In this document: positions 1 through 7,255 of the stretch, in pieces | Layout: each line of letters opens with the position of its first letter | Position numbering within the stretch: the stretch's first letter is position 1 | NCBI RefSeq assembly: GCF_019420015.1 | Contig: NZ_JAHZIA010000055.1 | Coordinates: 21,745 to 40,240 of the forward strand | Source of the DNA: Anaerofustis sp. | GTDB taxonomy: Bacteria > Bacillota > Clostridia > Eubacteriales > Anaerofustaceae | Length of the DNA: 18,496 nucleotides | Direction of reading: 5' to 3' | Program-made: the position numbers and the translations under genes | The notes under the pieces: generated by a model | Databases searched by the model: none | What the model saw: the letters and a program-made list of their open reading frames with translations, nothing else | What the model was told of the DNA's origin: nothing

Positions 1-597
1 ATTACGGGAGCTTTGATTGTAGGGATGCTTATAATAGGGGGAATGAATTTAAAATGGTTTATTCCCGTTGCGATACTCGGGGTTTCGGGGATTGTGTTTA
101 TGATTTTAACCACCCCTTGGAGACTTACGAGAATGCTTACTTTCTTGGATCCTTGGGCGGATATTCAAGGCGCAGGATGGCAGATATGCCAATCTCTCAT
201 GGCTCTTGGTTCAGGAGGGTTGCTCGGAAGAGGTTTCGGACAGGGAAAGGCGAAACTTTTGTTTATGCCTGAGCCTCAAAACGATTTTATATTTGCTCAT
301 ATAGGAGAGGAAATGGGGCTTGTTTTCAGCATTATTTTGATAGCGGTTTATTTATTTCTTATTTGGAGATGTATAGTAATCGCTCTTAATGCGCCGGATT
401 CTTTTTCGATGTTGTTCTGTGGCGGAATGGCGGGGCTTCTTGGTATGCAGGTATTTATAAATATCGGTGTTGCAACGGCCCTTTTGCCTGTAACGGGTAT
501 GCCTCTTCCTTTTGTCAGTGCGGGAGCTTCCTCCCTTATATCCCTTATGTGCGGTATGGGAGTGGTTTTGAATATTTCAAAGCACTGTAATATTTAA
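1..597 (+). CDS. ftsW: FtsW, septal peptidoglycan polymerase (SEDS family), 5' end missing
   Basis: The reading frame is open from base 1 to TAA at 595-597, giving the last 198 residues; the N-terminal half lies outside the window. SEDS proteins are multi-pass membrane glycosyltransferases that polymerise lipid II, and FtsW works at the division septum with a class B PBP. Visible here are several hydrophobic segments, the loop sequence NDFIFAHIGEEMG with the Asp (residue 95 of this fragment, bases 283-285) that aligns with the catalytic Asp of E. coli FtsW, and the C-terminal motif GMPLPFVSAGASSLI, where the family usually has LPxISYGGSS. RodA is the close paralogue; the neighbours murG, murA, ftsQ and ftsZ favour FtsW. 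An internal TTG at 13 is in frame but is not a credible start because homology continues upstream of it. Confidence 0.93.
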   Translation: MTGALIVGMLIIGGMNLKWFIPVAILGVSGIVFMILTTPWRLTRMLTFLDPWADIQGAGWQICQSLMALGSGGLLGRGFGQGKAKLLFMPEPQNDFIFAHIGEEMGLVFSIILIAVYLFLIWRCIVIALNAPDSFSMLFCGGMAGLLGMQVFINIGVATALLPVTGMPLPFVSAGASSLISLMCGMGVVLNISKHCNI

Positions 598-723
598 AAG
601 TTGATTTAAATATAAAATGTATATGGAAATAAGATAAGTTAAACTGTTTATATCATGTTTATACTTGTATAAAAAAACGGATAAGCAGAAAATTTATAAC
701 AACGAAACCTTTAAAGATCATAT

Positions 724-763
724 CTTCTATTTGAGTATACTCAAATAGAAGTTTGTCTTTTTT
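724..763 (+). terminator. 28-bp perfect palindrome plus T-rich tract between ftsW and murG
   Basis: Bases 724-751 form a perfect dyad: the 14-base left arm is the exact reverse complement of the right arm, centred at 737/738. As RNA it would form a 12-bp stem with a TATA loop, followed by TTTGTCTTTTTT (752-763), which fits an intrinsic terminator behind ftsW. The stem is AT-rich and has no extra loop, so a double-stranded operator for a dimeric regulator is also possible. A TATAAT hexamer sits at 763-768, directly downstream. Confidence 0.55.
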
Positions 764-872
764 ATAATATGTAAAAGACTTTTGTTTTCTGGTTTTATAT
801 TGAAGTTTGATTTTAAGGCAATTGTCGTTTTTACTTTAAACAAAGGTGTTTTACTTGTAAAAGGAGAATATT

Positions 873-1982
873 ATGAAGATATTAATAGCCGGAGGAGGCA
901 CGGGAGGACATATTTATCCCGCTGTTTCAATAGCAAATCAAATAAAATACGAACATCCCGATGCACAGATAATTTTTGCGGGAAGAGAAGATTGTATGGA
1001 AGCGGATATTGTTCCCAAAGCGGGATACGAGTTACATAATATAAGAATATACGGATTTGAAAGATATTATTCGAAGATTCAAAAGGCTTGTGTTTTTGTG
1101 AAAATGTTCAGAGGGTTTAACGATGCCAGAAAGCTTATAAAAAAATTTGATCCCGATGTGGTTATAGGAACGGGAGGATTTGTAAGCGGTCCCGTTGTAC
1201 TTGCCGGTGCATTAAAGGGAAAACCAACTCTTATACATGAGCAGAATGCCGTTCCCGGATTTACCACTAAGACTCTTTCGAGATGGGCGAGAATCGTTTG
1301 TTCCAGTTTTGAAAACACAAAGGATTTTGTTTGTCATAAAGACAGGGTTGTTCTTACGGGGAACCCGGTAAGAAGAGAGTTTGGATTGTATACAAGACAG
1401 ATAGCGAGAAAAACTCTTGAACTGGACAAGGACATAAAAGTCATCGTTTGTTTCGGGGGAAGTTTGGGAGCAAAAAATCTTAATGATTCCATGCTTTCTT
1501 TGATAGAAAAATATAAAAACAGAGATGATGTGTTTATTTATCATGTTACCGGCAAAGCCGGGTATGAAGAATTTCTGGAGAACGGTAAAAAACAAGGCTT
1601 GAACTTCGGGGAAATACATAATGTACAGATAAAAGACTATGTTTACGATATGCCTCTTTTGTTAAATGCCGCAGACTTAGTGATAGCAAGAAGCGGTGCA
1701 GGAGCCATTGCGGAGATTACCTATGTGGGACTTGCGGGGATATACGTTCCTTATCCTCTTGCAGCCGATGACCACCAAAGAAAGAACGCCGAAGAAGTGG
1801 AAAAAGCGGGTGCTGGAATAATGATATTGGATAAAGAACTTACCGGAGAAAAGCTTACGGAAGAAGTTAGCGGTATACTTGAAAATGAAAGTTATTTGAA
1901 GCAGATGAGTTATAAAGCAAAGGTTCTTTCAAAGAAGGACAGCGCAGAGCTTATCGTCGATGAAGTTGAGAAACTCGTTTAA
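873..1982 (+). CDS. murG: MurG, UDP-GlcNAc:lipid I GlcNAc transferase
   Basis: The 369-residue protein has the normal MurG length and adds GlcNAc to lipid I to make lipid II on the inner face of the membrane. Signatures in order: the glycine-rich N-terminal loop GGGTGGH (7-13), GGFVSGP (101-107), HEQNAVPG (122-129), GNPVR (163-167), GGSLGA (195-200), and the UDP-GlcNAc-binding GT-B C-domain with RSGAGAIAE (273-281) and DDHQRKNA (299-306). The ATG at 873 follows AAGGAGA (861-867) and begins MKILIAGGGTGG, the expected N-terminus. It lies 275 bp after ftsW, beyond a candidate terminator, so it may have its own transcript. No defect seen. Confidence 0.97.
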   Translation: MKILIAGGGTGGHIYPAVSIANQIKYEHPDAQIIFAGREDCMEADIVPKAGYELHNIRIYGFERYYSKIQKACVFVKMFRGFNDARKLIKKFDPDVVIGTGGFVSGPVVLAGALKGKPTLIHEQNAVPGFTTKTLSRWARIVCSSFENTKDFVCHKDRVVLTGNPVRREFGLYTRQIARKTLELDKDIKVIVCFGGSLGAKNLNDSMLSLIEKYKNRDDVFIYHVTGKAGYEEFLENGKKQGLNFGEIHNVQIKDYVYDMPLLLNAADLVIARSGAGAIAEITYVGLAGIYVPYPLAADDHQRKNAEEVEKAGAGIMILDKELTGEKLTEEVSGILENESYLKQMSYKAKVLSKKDSAELIVDEVEKLV

Positions 1983-2003
1983 AGTCATGTTTTTATGGTT
2001 TGT

Positions 2004-2034
2004 TTGACAGGGGTTTTGCTGCCTGTTTTATATT
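2004..2034 (+). promoter_or_regulatory. weak candidate promoter upstream of murA
   Basis: A perfect TTGACA at 2004-2009 is followed by TATATT at 2029-2034 with a 19-bp spacer, longer than ideal. The same bases can form a short hairpin, ACAGG (2006-2010) with CCTGT (2022-2026), followed by TTTT, which could be a weak murG terminator. The rest of the 198-bp murG-murA gap is AT-rich with no other clear signal. Confidence 0.3.
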
Positions 2035-2180
2035 ACTTAAAGTTTGTTTTGAGTATTGTCGGATGTTTGTTTTGGGATAAATGCATATGACCTATTGCTT
2101 AAACTTCTATTTTGTGAAATACTATCACATTACTTTTTCATAATGAATATTATAAATTAAACAGTTGTGGGAGGTATCAG

Positions 2181-3434
2181 ATGGGAAGTTACATGATAGA
2201 AGGCGGCAGGAAATTAAGCGGAGAAATACAGTTGCAGGGTTGCAAGAATGCGGCTCTTCCTATATTGGCGGCGTCTGTTTTAAATAAATCTGAAAATATA
2301 ATACATAACGTACCGGACATAAAAGATGTGGATATAATGCTTAAGATGCTTAGGGATTTGGGATGCAAAGTAGAGAAAAAAGGAAATACTGTGATTGTCG
2401 ATTCCCAAAATATAAACAAGGTCAGTTTAAACGAAGAGCTGCTTAGGAAGATGCGTTCTTCCATTATATTGATGGGGGCGGTACTGTCCTTAAGGAGAGA
2501 ATGCAGTTTTTCCATGCCCGGAGGATGTGATATAGGACTAAGACCCATAGACCTGCACATAAAGGCTTTGAAAGAGTTTGGATGCAGTGTTTCGGAAGAA
2601 AACGGGATTATAAACATAAAAGGTGAAAAGCTTAAAGGCAGAAACATACAGCTGGATTTCCCCAGTGTCGGAGTGACCGAAAATATAATTTTGGCTTCGG
2701 TTTTGGCAGATGGGGTTACTGCCATAGGAAACCCTGCAAAAGAGCCTGAAATAATAGATTTGCAGAATTTTTTGAATGGAATGGGTGCAAGAGTGTACGG
2801 TGCCGGAGGAAACACCGTATACATAGAGGGCGTAAAGAAACTTAACAGAAGCGAATATACGATAATGGGTGACAGGATAGTTTGCGGAACTTTTATGTGT
2901 CTTGCAAATATAACCGGTTCGGATTTTTTTATAAGGGATGCAAAGCTTGATGATATTAAAGCTGTATATTATAAACTCAGTGAAAGCGGAGAGAAGTTTA
3001 AGATGTATGCTGACGGAATACATGTACAGGGGGCAGAGAGAGTAAAATCCGTAAATTCTCTGATAACCTTGCCTTATCCCGGATTTCCGACGGATATGCA
3101 ATCGCAGATGAGCGCCATGCTTTCCGTTGCCGACGGGGTGAGTATAGTAAGCGAGACGATATTCGAAAACAGGTACAAATATACCTGTGAGTTAAACAGG
3201 ATGGGGGCGAATATGCGTGTAAGCGGAAAGACTCTTGTGATAAACGGGGTAAAAGAGTTGTCTCCCGCACAGATGTACGCTCAGGATTTAAGAGGAGGCG
3301 CAAGTCTTGTCATTGCCGCTTTGGCGGCTGAGGGCAAGAGTTTTGTACACGATATATATCATATCGAAAGAGGGTATGAGGATTTTGATAAAAGAATAAG
3401 GTCTCTTGGAGGCAGTATAAAAAAGATTGATTAG
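2181..3434 (+). CDS. murA: MurA, UDP-GlcNAc 1-carboxyvinyltransferase
   Basis: The cytoplasmic enzyme transfers enolpyruvate from PEP to UDP-GlcNAc, the first committed step of peptidoglycan synthesis. At 417 residues it has the usual length. Key residues are present: K22/N23 in GCKNAALP, the fosfomycin-target Cys at 116 in PGGCDIGLRPIDLH, Asp305 in FPTDMQSQM, and Arg371 in DLRGGASL. Because Cys116 is kept, the family rule predicts fosfomycin sensitivity; this is inference. The ATG at 2181 is preceded by GGGAGG (2169-2174) at 6-nt spacing; a second in-frame ATG at 2193 is less well placed. Many Bacillota have two MurA paralogues and I cannot tell which this is. The ftsQ start follows 12 bp after the stop. 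Confidence 0.96.
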   Translation: MGSYMIEGGRKLSGEIQLQGCKNAALPILAASVLNKSENIIHNVPDIKDVDIMLKMLRDLGCKVEKKGNTVIVDSQNINKVSLNEELLRKMRSSIILMGAVLSLRRECSFSMPGGCDIGLRPIDLHIKALKEFGCSVSEENGIINIKGEKLKGRNIQLDFPSVGVTENIILASVLADGVTAIGNPAKEPEIIDLQNFLNGMGARVYGAGGNTVYIEGVKKLNRSEYTIMGDRIVCGTFMCLANITGSDFFIRDAKLDDIKAVYYKLSESGEKFKMYADGIHVQGAERVKSVNSLITLPYPGFPTDMQSQMSAMLSVADGVSIVSETIFENRYKYTCELNRMGANMRVSGKTLVINGVKELSPAQMYAQDLRGGASLVIAALAAEGKSFVHDIYHIERGYEDFDKRIRSLGGSIKKID

Positions 3435-3446
3435 GATGTATTGAAT

Positions 3447-4226
3447 ATGGGTAAGAGTTACTATGAAGCACATACTTACAGACCGAGAAAAAGAAGAAGA
3501 AAGAGAAGAAGCAGGTTTTTCAACTCAAAATCTATGCTTATTATTTTAATACTTATAATCATAGTTACCGGTGTTATATTCGTAACTACTTCGGATTTAT
3601 TTAATATAGAAAGCGTTGAGGTCGAAAACGTTCAGGTTGCCAACGAGAACGAGATAGTGGCTAGGAGCGGAATAATAGAGGGAGAAAATATATATTCTTT
3701 TTCGGCTTCGAAAGCGGAAGATGCCATTGAGGAAATAACGGTTATAAAGAAAGCAAAGATACACAGAAGATACCCGAGTACCATAGTAATAGAAATAGAA
3801 GAAAGATCTCCGTTTTTTATAGTTCAGGACGGAAAGGAATTTTTTGAGGTGGATGAAGAGGGGAAGGTACTTTCTTCTTCCGACACTCTCGTAAGATATG
3901 ATGTTCCTTTGGTTACGGGAATAAAGGTTAAGGATATAAAAAAAGGAGTGGAATTGTTTAAGCTTGAGGATATAAAACTGGATACGTTAAATCAGGTTTT
4001 TGCATTCTTGAAAGAGAAGGAACTTTTAAAAAGCGTTTCGCAGTTTTATGTTTCGAAAGACGGGAAATACAACTTGTATTTTTCAAACGGAAGTGTTATT
4101 CAGTTTGCAAATTTTGCCGCGTTTTCTTACCATGAGGATTTTGTGGTATATTTCATAAAAAACATGGATATGAAGCAAAGAGTCGAGTTAATAGAAGGGG
4201 TAAACCCAATATATAGTAAAATATAG
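3447..4226 (+). CDS. divIB: FtsQ/DivIB, divisome protein with POTRA domain
   Basis: This 259-residue bitopic membrane protein belongs to the FtsQ/DivIB family, which stabilises the FtsL/FtsB (DivIC) complex at the septum. It has a very basic cytoplasmic N-terminus (residues 12-23, RPRKRRRKRRSR), one transmembrane helix at about 30-47, an extracellular POTRA domain at about 53-121 (core IKKAKIHRRYPSTIVIEIEE) and a beta domain to about 250. Start choice: ATG 3447 is taken. An in-frame TTG at 3441 would add two residues but sits only 4 nt from AGGA (3433-3436), whereas ATG 3447 is 10 nt away. It is in an apparent operon with murA. Family assignment is by architecture, motif and position, since FtsQ sequences diverge strongly. 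Confidence 0.88.
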   Translation: MGKSYYEAHTYRPRKRRRKRRSRFFNSKSMLIILILIIIVTGVIFVTTSDLFNIESVEVENVQVANENEIVARSGIIEGENIYSFSASKAEDAIEEITVIKKAKIHRRYPSTIVIEIEERSPFFIVQDGKEFFEVDEEGKVLSSSDTLVRYDVPLVTGIKVKDIKKGVELFKLEDIKLDTLNQVFAFLKEKELLKSVSQFYVSKDGKYNLYFSNGSVIQFANFAAFSYHEDFVVYFIKNMDMKQRVELIEGVNPIYSKI

Positions 4227-4276
4227 TGCAATTAGTCAAATATGTAGTAAAAATAACAAAAAAGTGTTGCATATAT

Positions 4277-4305
4277 TTAAAAATAATATTAAAATAGAAT
4301 ATAAT
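4277..4305 (+). promoter_or_regulatory. candidate ftsZ promoter
   Basis: A perfect TATAAT lies at 4300-4305. The hexamer 17 bp upstream, TTAAAA (4277-4282), matches TTGACA weakly. Start of transcription would be near 4312, giving a very short leader before AGGAGG (4321-4326). The 107-bp ftsQ-ftsZ gap shows no terminator, so read-through from the wall genes is also expected. Confidence 0.45.
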
Positions 4306-4333
4306 TAGTTTACTATGTTTAGGAGGAGTTATT

Positions 4334-5446
4334 ATGCCATACGAAATGGAAGATATACATATGGGTAATTTTGCTGATATAAGAGTAATCGGCGTTGGCG
4401 GAGGCGGAAACAACGCTGTTAACAGAATGATAGAAGGCGGACTTCAAGGAGTCAGATTCGTAGCCGTAAACACGGACGCACAGGCTCTAAGCGAGTCTTT
4501 AAGCGAAAATAAAGTTCAAATCGGAGATAAAACCACAGGAGGACTGGGTGCCGGTGCAAATCCACAGGTAGGTCAGGAATCTGCTGAAGAAAGCAGCGAT
4601 GATTTGAGAAAAATAGTGGAAGGAGCGGATTTATTGTTTATTACTGCCGGAATGGGCGGCGGTACGGGAACCGGGGCAAGTCATGTTATTGCAAAAATAG
4701 CAAAAGAACTTGGTATATTAACCATTGCCGTTGTAACAAGACCGTTTTCTTTTGAAGGAAAAGTCAGAGCTTCCAATTCGGATTTGGGTATAAGACTCTT
4801 AAGAGAACATGTAGATGCGTTGGTCGTAATTCCAAATGAAAAACTTCTTAATCTCGCAGACAAAAACACCACATTTAAAGATGCTCTTAAACTGGCTGAT
4901 GATGTGTTGTCGCAAGGTGTAAGAGGTATTTGTGATCTAATCGGTATTACGGGTATTGTAAACTTAGACTTCTCTGACGTTAAGACGATTATGAAAGATG
5001 CAGGCATGGCGCATATGGGCGTAGGTTACGGAACAGGTGAAGACAAAGCCGTAAACGCCGTTACGGAAGCCGTAAAATCTCCTCTTCTTGAAACGAGCAT
5101 AAAAGGTGCTACGGGTGTTATTATCAACATCACAGGTGGGGAAGATCTTTCGTTGTTTGAAATCAATAAAGCCGCAGAAATAGCAAGAGAAGAAGCCGAT
5201 CCCGATGCCAATGTTATATTCGGTGCGGCAATTGACCCTAGCTTGGAAGACAGTGTAAAAATTACCATTATAGCTACCGGATTTAACATGAAAGCAAAGA
5301 ACGGACAGCTTGTGGATATTGTCGAAGAAGACACCGAAATCAAAGAAGAACCTACAGCAGAGAAAAAAGAAAGTAAAAATGACTGGGGAGATATTCCTGA
5401 TTTCTTAAAAGATTCTCTTTCTAGAAGAGACAGAAACGATTTTTAA
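4334..5446 (+). CDS. ftsZ: FtsZ, tubulin-like cell-division GTPase
   Basis: FtsZ polymerises into the cytokinetic Z-ring. The 370-residue protein shows the N-terminal nucleotide loop VGGGGNNAVNRM (21-32), the tubulin signature GGGTGTG (108-114), the T7 catalytic loop NLDFSDVKTIM (210-220) with D212 and D215, a short acidic/lysine linker (about 330-350), and the C-terminal partner-binding peptide DIPDFLKD (353-360) followed by a basic tail. The ATG at 4334 has AGGAGG (4321-4326) 7 nt upstream. No ftsA precedes it, unlike the ftsQ-ftsA-ftsZ order of many bacteria, and no spoIIGA/sigE/sigG follows as in many spore formers. A strong terminator ends the cluster directly after the stop. Confidence 0.98.
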   Translation: MPYEMEDIHMGNFADIRVIGVGGGGNNAVNRMIEGGLQGVRFVAVNTDAQALSESLSENKVQIGDKTTGGLGAGANPQVGQESAEESSDDLRKIVEGADLLFITAGMGGGTGTGASHVIAKIAKELGILTIAVVTRPFSFEGKVRASNSDLGIRLLREHVDALVVIPNEKLLNLADKNTTFKDALKLADDVLSQGVRGICDLIGITGIVNLDFSDVKTIMKDAGMAHMGVGYGTGEDKAVNAVTEAVKSPLLETSIKGATGVIINITGGEDLSLFEINKAAEIAREEADPDANVIFGAAIDPSLEDSVKITIIATGFNMKAKNGQLVDIVEEDTEIKEEPTAEKKESKNDWGDIPDFLKDSLSRRDRNDF

Positions 5447-5453
5447 TGAAATT

Positions 5454-5486
5454 AAAAGACCGCATATTGCGGTCTTTTTTGTTTTT
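5454..5486 (+). terminator. intrinsic terminator of the ftsZ cluster
   Basis: An 11-bp perfect stem, AAAAGACCGCA (5454-5464) with TGCGGTCTTTT (5468-5478), and a TAT loop run into a T-rich tract to 5486. It starts 8 bases after the ftsZ stop. Confidence 0.93.
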
Positions 5487-5703
5487 ATTCTTCAGTATTT
5501 TAAAATTTTAATACGGGGTGATTTGCTTTTATCGGTATTGTTTTGTTTTTGATTTATGTTGATATTGTGTTTTGTTTGTGAGTGTTTTTATATTATGCAA
5601 TTAGGAATATAAACTGTCTTAAAAGGAAATAATGTATTCCTTCTGTTTTGTTTTTGTAAAAAGGGATAAGAAAGACGGACTTTGTTTAAATATTGTTTTG
5701 ATA
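5487..5703. other. gene-free stretch between ftsZ and the PHP gene
   Basis: This T/G-rich DNA has no convincing ORF. One small inverted repeat is visible, AAGGAA (5623-5628) with TTCCTT (5637-5642), followed by a T-rich run; it may be a weak secondary terminator. An antisense reading frame that covers part of it and runs into the PHP gene has no ribosome binding site or family features and is ignored. Confidence 0.6.
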
Positions 5704-5732
5704 TTGAAAAAAATAATGTGTAGGACTATAAT
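5704..5732 (+). promoter_or_regulatory. consensus sigma-A-type promoter of the PHP gene
   Basis: TTGAAA (5704-5709), a 17-bp spacer and a perfect TATAAT (5727-5732). This is the best-matching housekeeping promoter in the window. Transcription would start near 5739, about 30 nt before the coding start. Confidence 0.8.
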
Positions 5733-5770
5733 TATTATAAATAAAAGCTTTGGAAAGTAGGGTGATAAAA

Positions 5771-6532
5771 ATGAAAATAGTGGCGGATTTACACACTCAT
5801 ACGAATGTATCTCATCATGCTTATTCGACAATCATCGAAATGTGTAAAGGAGCGAAAAAGGCAGGTCATATTGCAATCGGAAATACCGATCACGGTCCGG
5901 CTATGGAAGACGGGGCTCATCAATGGCATTTTCAATCTCTTCAGATGTTTATTCCGAGAATTCTCGAAGGGGTTTATGTTTTAAGGGGTGCGGAAGCTAA
6001 TATTTTACAGCCTGACGGAAGGCTTGATATTCCCGATCACGTTTTGGATACGTTGGATTATGTAGTTGCATCGATACACAACGAGACATTTTTGGAAAGA
6101 GATCCCGATAGAATCACTGAGATAATGTTAAAAGTTCTTGAAAATCCGAGAGTCGATATTTTGGGGCATTTGGGTTCTCCTGCATTTAAGTTTGATTACG
6201 AAAAGGTAATAGCGAAGTGCAACGAATACGACAAAGTGGTGGAAGTTAACAACAATTCCTTTTATGCAAGAAAAGGAAGCAAAGAAAACTGTCTTGAAAT
6301 AGCAAAGCTTTGTAAGAAATACGAAGTTCCTATTTCTGTGAATTCGGATGCGCATTTTTGCTTGGGAGTCGGAAAAATCGACAGAGCGAAAGGGATAATC
6401 GAAGCGGCTGACTTCCCTGAGGAACTTATTATAAATGCAAGCGCAGAAAACTTGCAGAATTATTTTATGAGAAAAAAAGGACTTGATATCTTGGGAGAAA
6501 TAGAAAGCGGAGAAAATCATACTTTGGATTAA
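5771..6532 (+). CDS. YcdX-type PHP-domain phosphatase/hydrolase
   Basis: The 253-residue protein is a single PHP (polymerase and histidinol phosphatase) domain, a TIM-barrel-like metal-dependent phosphoesterase fold. It closely follows the YcdX subfamily, whose E. coli member binds three metal ions. All expected ligands are visible: H8 and H10 (DLHTH), H16, H41 (TDHGPAM), E75 (GAEANI), H103 (SIHNE), H133 (GHLGSP), and D193 and H195 (NSDAH). The physiological substrate of this subfamily is not established, so no narrower function is given. ATG 5771 is chosen because AGGGTG (5759-5764) lies 6 nt upstream; in-frame GTG 5762 and TTG 5750 have poorer sites. It is a monocistronic unit with its own promoter and terminator. 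Confidence 0.9.
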   Translation: MKIVADLHTHTNVSHHAYSTIIEMCKGAKKAGHIAIGNTDHGPAMEDGAHQWHFQSLQMFIPRILEGVYVLRGAEANILQPDGRLDIPDHVLDTLDYVVASIHNETFLERDPDRITEIMLKVLENPRVDILGHLGSPAFKFDYEKVIAKCNEYDKVVEVNNNSFYARKGSKENCLEIAKLCKKYEVPISVNSDAHFCLGVGKIDRAKGIIEAADFPEELIINASAENLQNYFMRKKGLDILGEIESGENHTLD

Positions 6533-6537
6533 GAATT

Positions 6538-6566
6538 AAAAAAGAAGCCTTTTGGCTTCTTTTTTT
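6538..6566 (+). terminator. intrinsic terminator after the PHP gene
   Basis: A 12-bp perfect stem, arms 6538-6549 and 6554-6565 (core GAAGCC/GGCTTC), a TTTT loop and a run of T through 6566. Confidence 0.93.
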
Positions 6567-6940
6567 GTTTATCAAAAAGTTTTTAGATTTTCCTTTAAAG
6601 AGCGAAGGTTATTTTTCTAAAGCTAAAAAATTATTACATATATTATCAATCTTTCTTTTTAATATCAATTTTATTTTTTACAGCTTTTTACTCTTCTCCT
6701 AACTTTCTATTCATGGGTACTTTTCCTTACATCCGGCTTTTTTTGACTGTTTGCTGTAAAAAAAACAGCTGAGTTTTACTTTAAGGGTAAAACATAAGAA
6801 AGTGAAAATTTTAAACAATATGGGCGATTGGCTTATAAAAATTGAGAATACAAAAGTTTATTTTAGAGATAATTTTATAATTTGGATTAATTTGTTATAC
6901 ATAAAAGGATACAATTTAGTTGAGCTTATAACGCACTGAG
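6567..6940. other. AT-rich gene-free stretch
   Basis: No ORF with a ribosome binding site is visible; local GC is about 20-30 percent. Small inverted repeats occur: GCTGT (6753-6757) with ACAGC (6765-6769), and GTTTTAC (6773-6779) with GTAAAAC (6787-6793). A TATAAT at 6876-6881 has no -35 partner at a normal distance. I see no firm function. Confidence 0.5.
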
Positions 6941-7190
6941 GTTTTATGGAAAATCTATCTGATTTTCTCATGAACCGATGCTACCGCCACTTCATTTTTC
7001 AACGCAAGGGGCTGGGATAGATTTTTCGCCAGTAAAACTCGGACAGAGTTTTACGCAGGCGTCAAAATCGTTAGAGCACCACCCAGTGGTGCCTTTATTC
7101 CAAATATTTGGGCGAGCAAATATTCGGTTGGGTGTAAGGGATGAAACCCCTTGAGAGGGTATTAGGGGCAGCGCCCCTAGACTTAAAACA
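6941..7190. other. GC-rich, hairpin-dense intergenic island (structured RNA or repeat-element remnant)
   Basis: By hand count GC is about 45-50 percent across 6961-7200, against about 20 percent at 6601-6660. There is no ORF of note. Consecutive hairpins are visible: GAAAATC/GATTTTC (6949-6955/6961-6967); a long interrupted stem at 7020-7069; GCACCAC/GTGGTGC (7076-7082/7086-7092); an 11-bp arm pair with one mismatch at about 7100-7127; AAGGG/CCCTT (7136-7140/7148-7152); and TAGGGGC/GCCCCTA (7163-7169/7173-7179). The abrupt composition change suggests either a conserved structured RNA or an inserted intergenic repeat (MITE-like). I recognise no known RNA family or insertion sequence, and no clear terminal inverted repeats or target duplication. 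Confidence 0.5.
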
Positions 7191-7198
7191 AGGTGGTG

Positions 7199-7227
7199 TT
7201 GATAAAAAAAGATAAATATGATAATAT
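7199..7227 (+). promoter_or_regulatory. candidate promoter of the 301-aa membrane protein gene
   Basis: TTGATA (7199-7204) and TAATAT (7222-7227) with a 17-bp spacer. The -10 matches at four of six positions. It lies just outside the GC-rich island and about 30 nt upstream of the coding start. Confidence 0.45.
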
Positions 7228-7255
7228 AAAAGATAATATTTAACAGGAGAGTATT

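Noticed and set aside
782..1039. 85-aa plus-strand frame overlapping the murG start
   Set aside because: Overlaps the murG coding sequence in another frame; no ribosome binding site and no plausible product.
2189..2824. 211-aa open frame on the minus strand inside murA
   Set aside because: It lies wholly within a well-conserved gene, has low-complexity content and no recognisable domain; it is a shadow frame.
5750..5770. Upstream TTG (5750) and GTG (5762) starts for the PHP gene
   Set aside because: ATG 5771 has the better-placed AGGGTG, and MKIVADLHTH is the normal PHP N-terminus.
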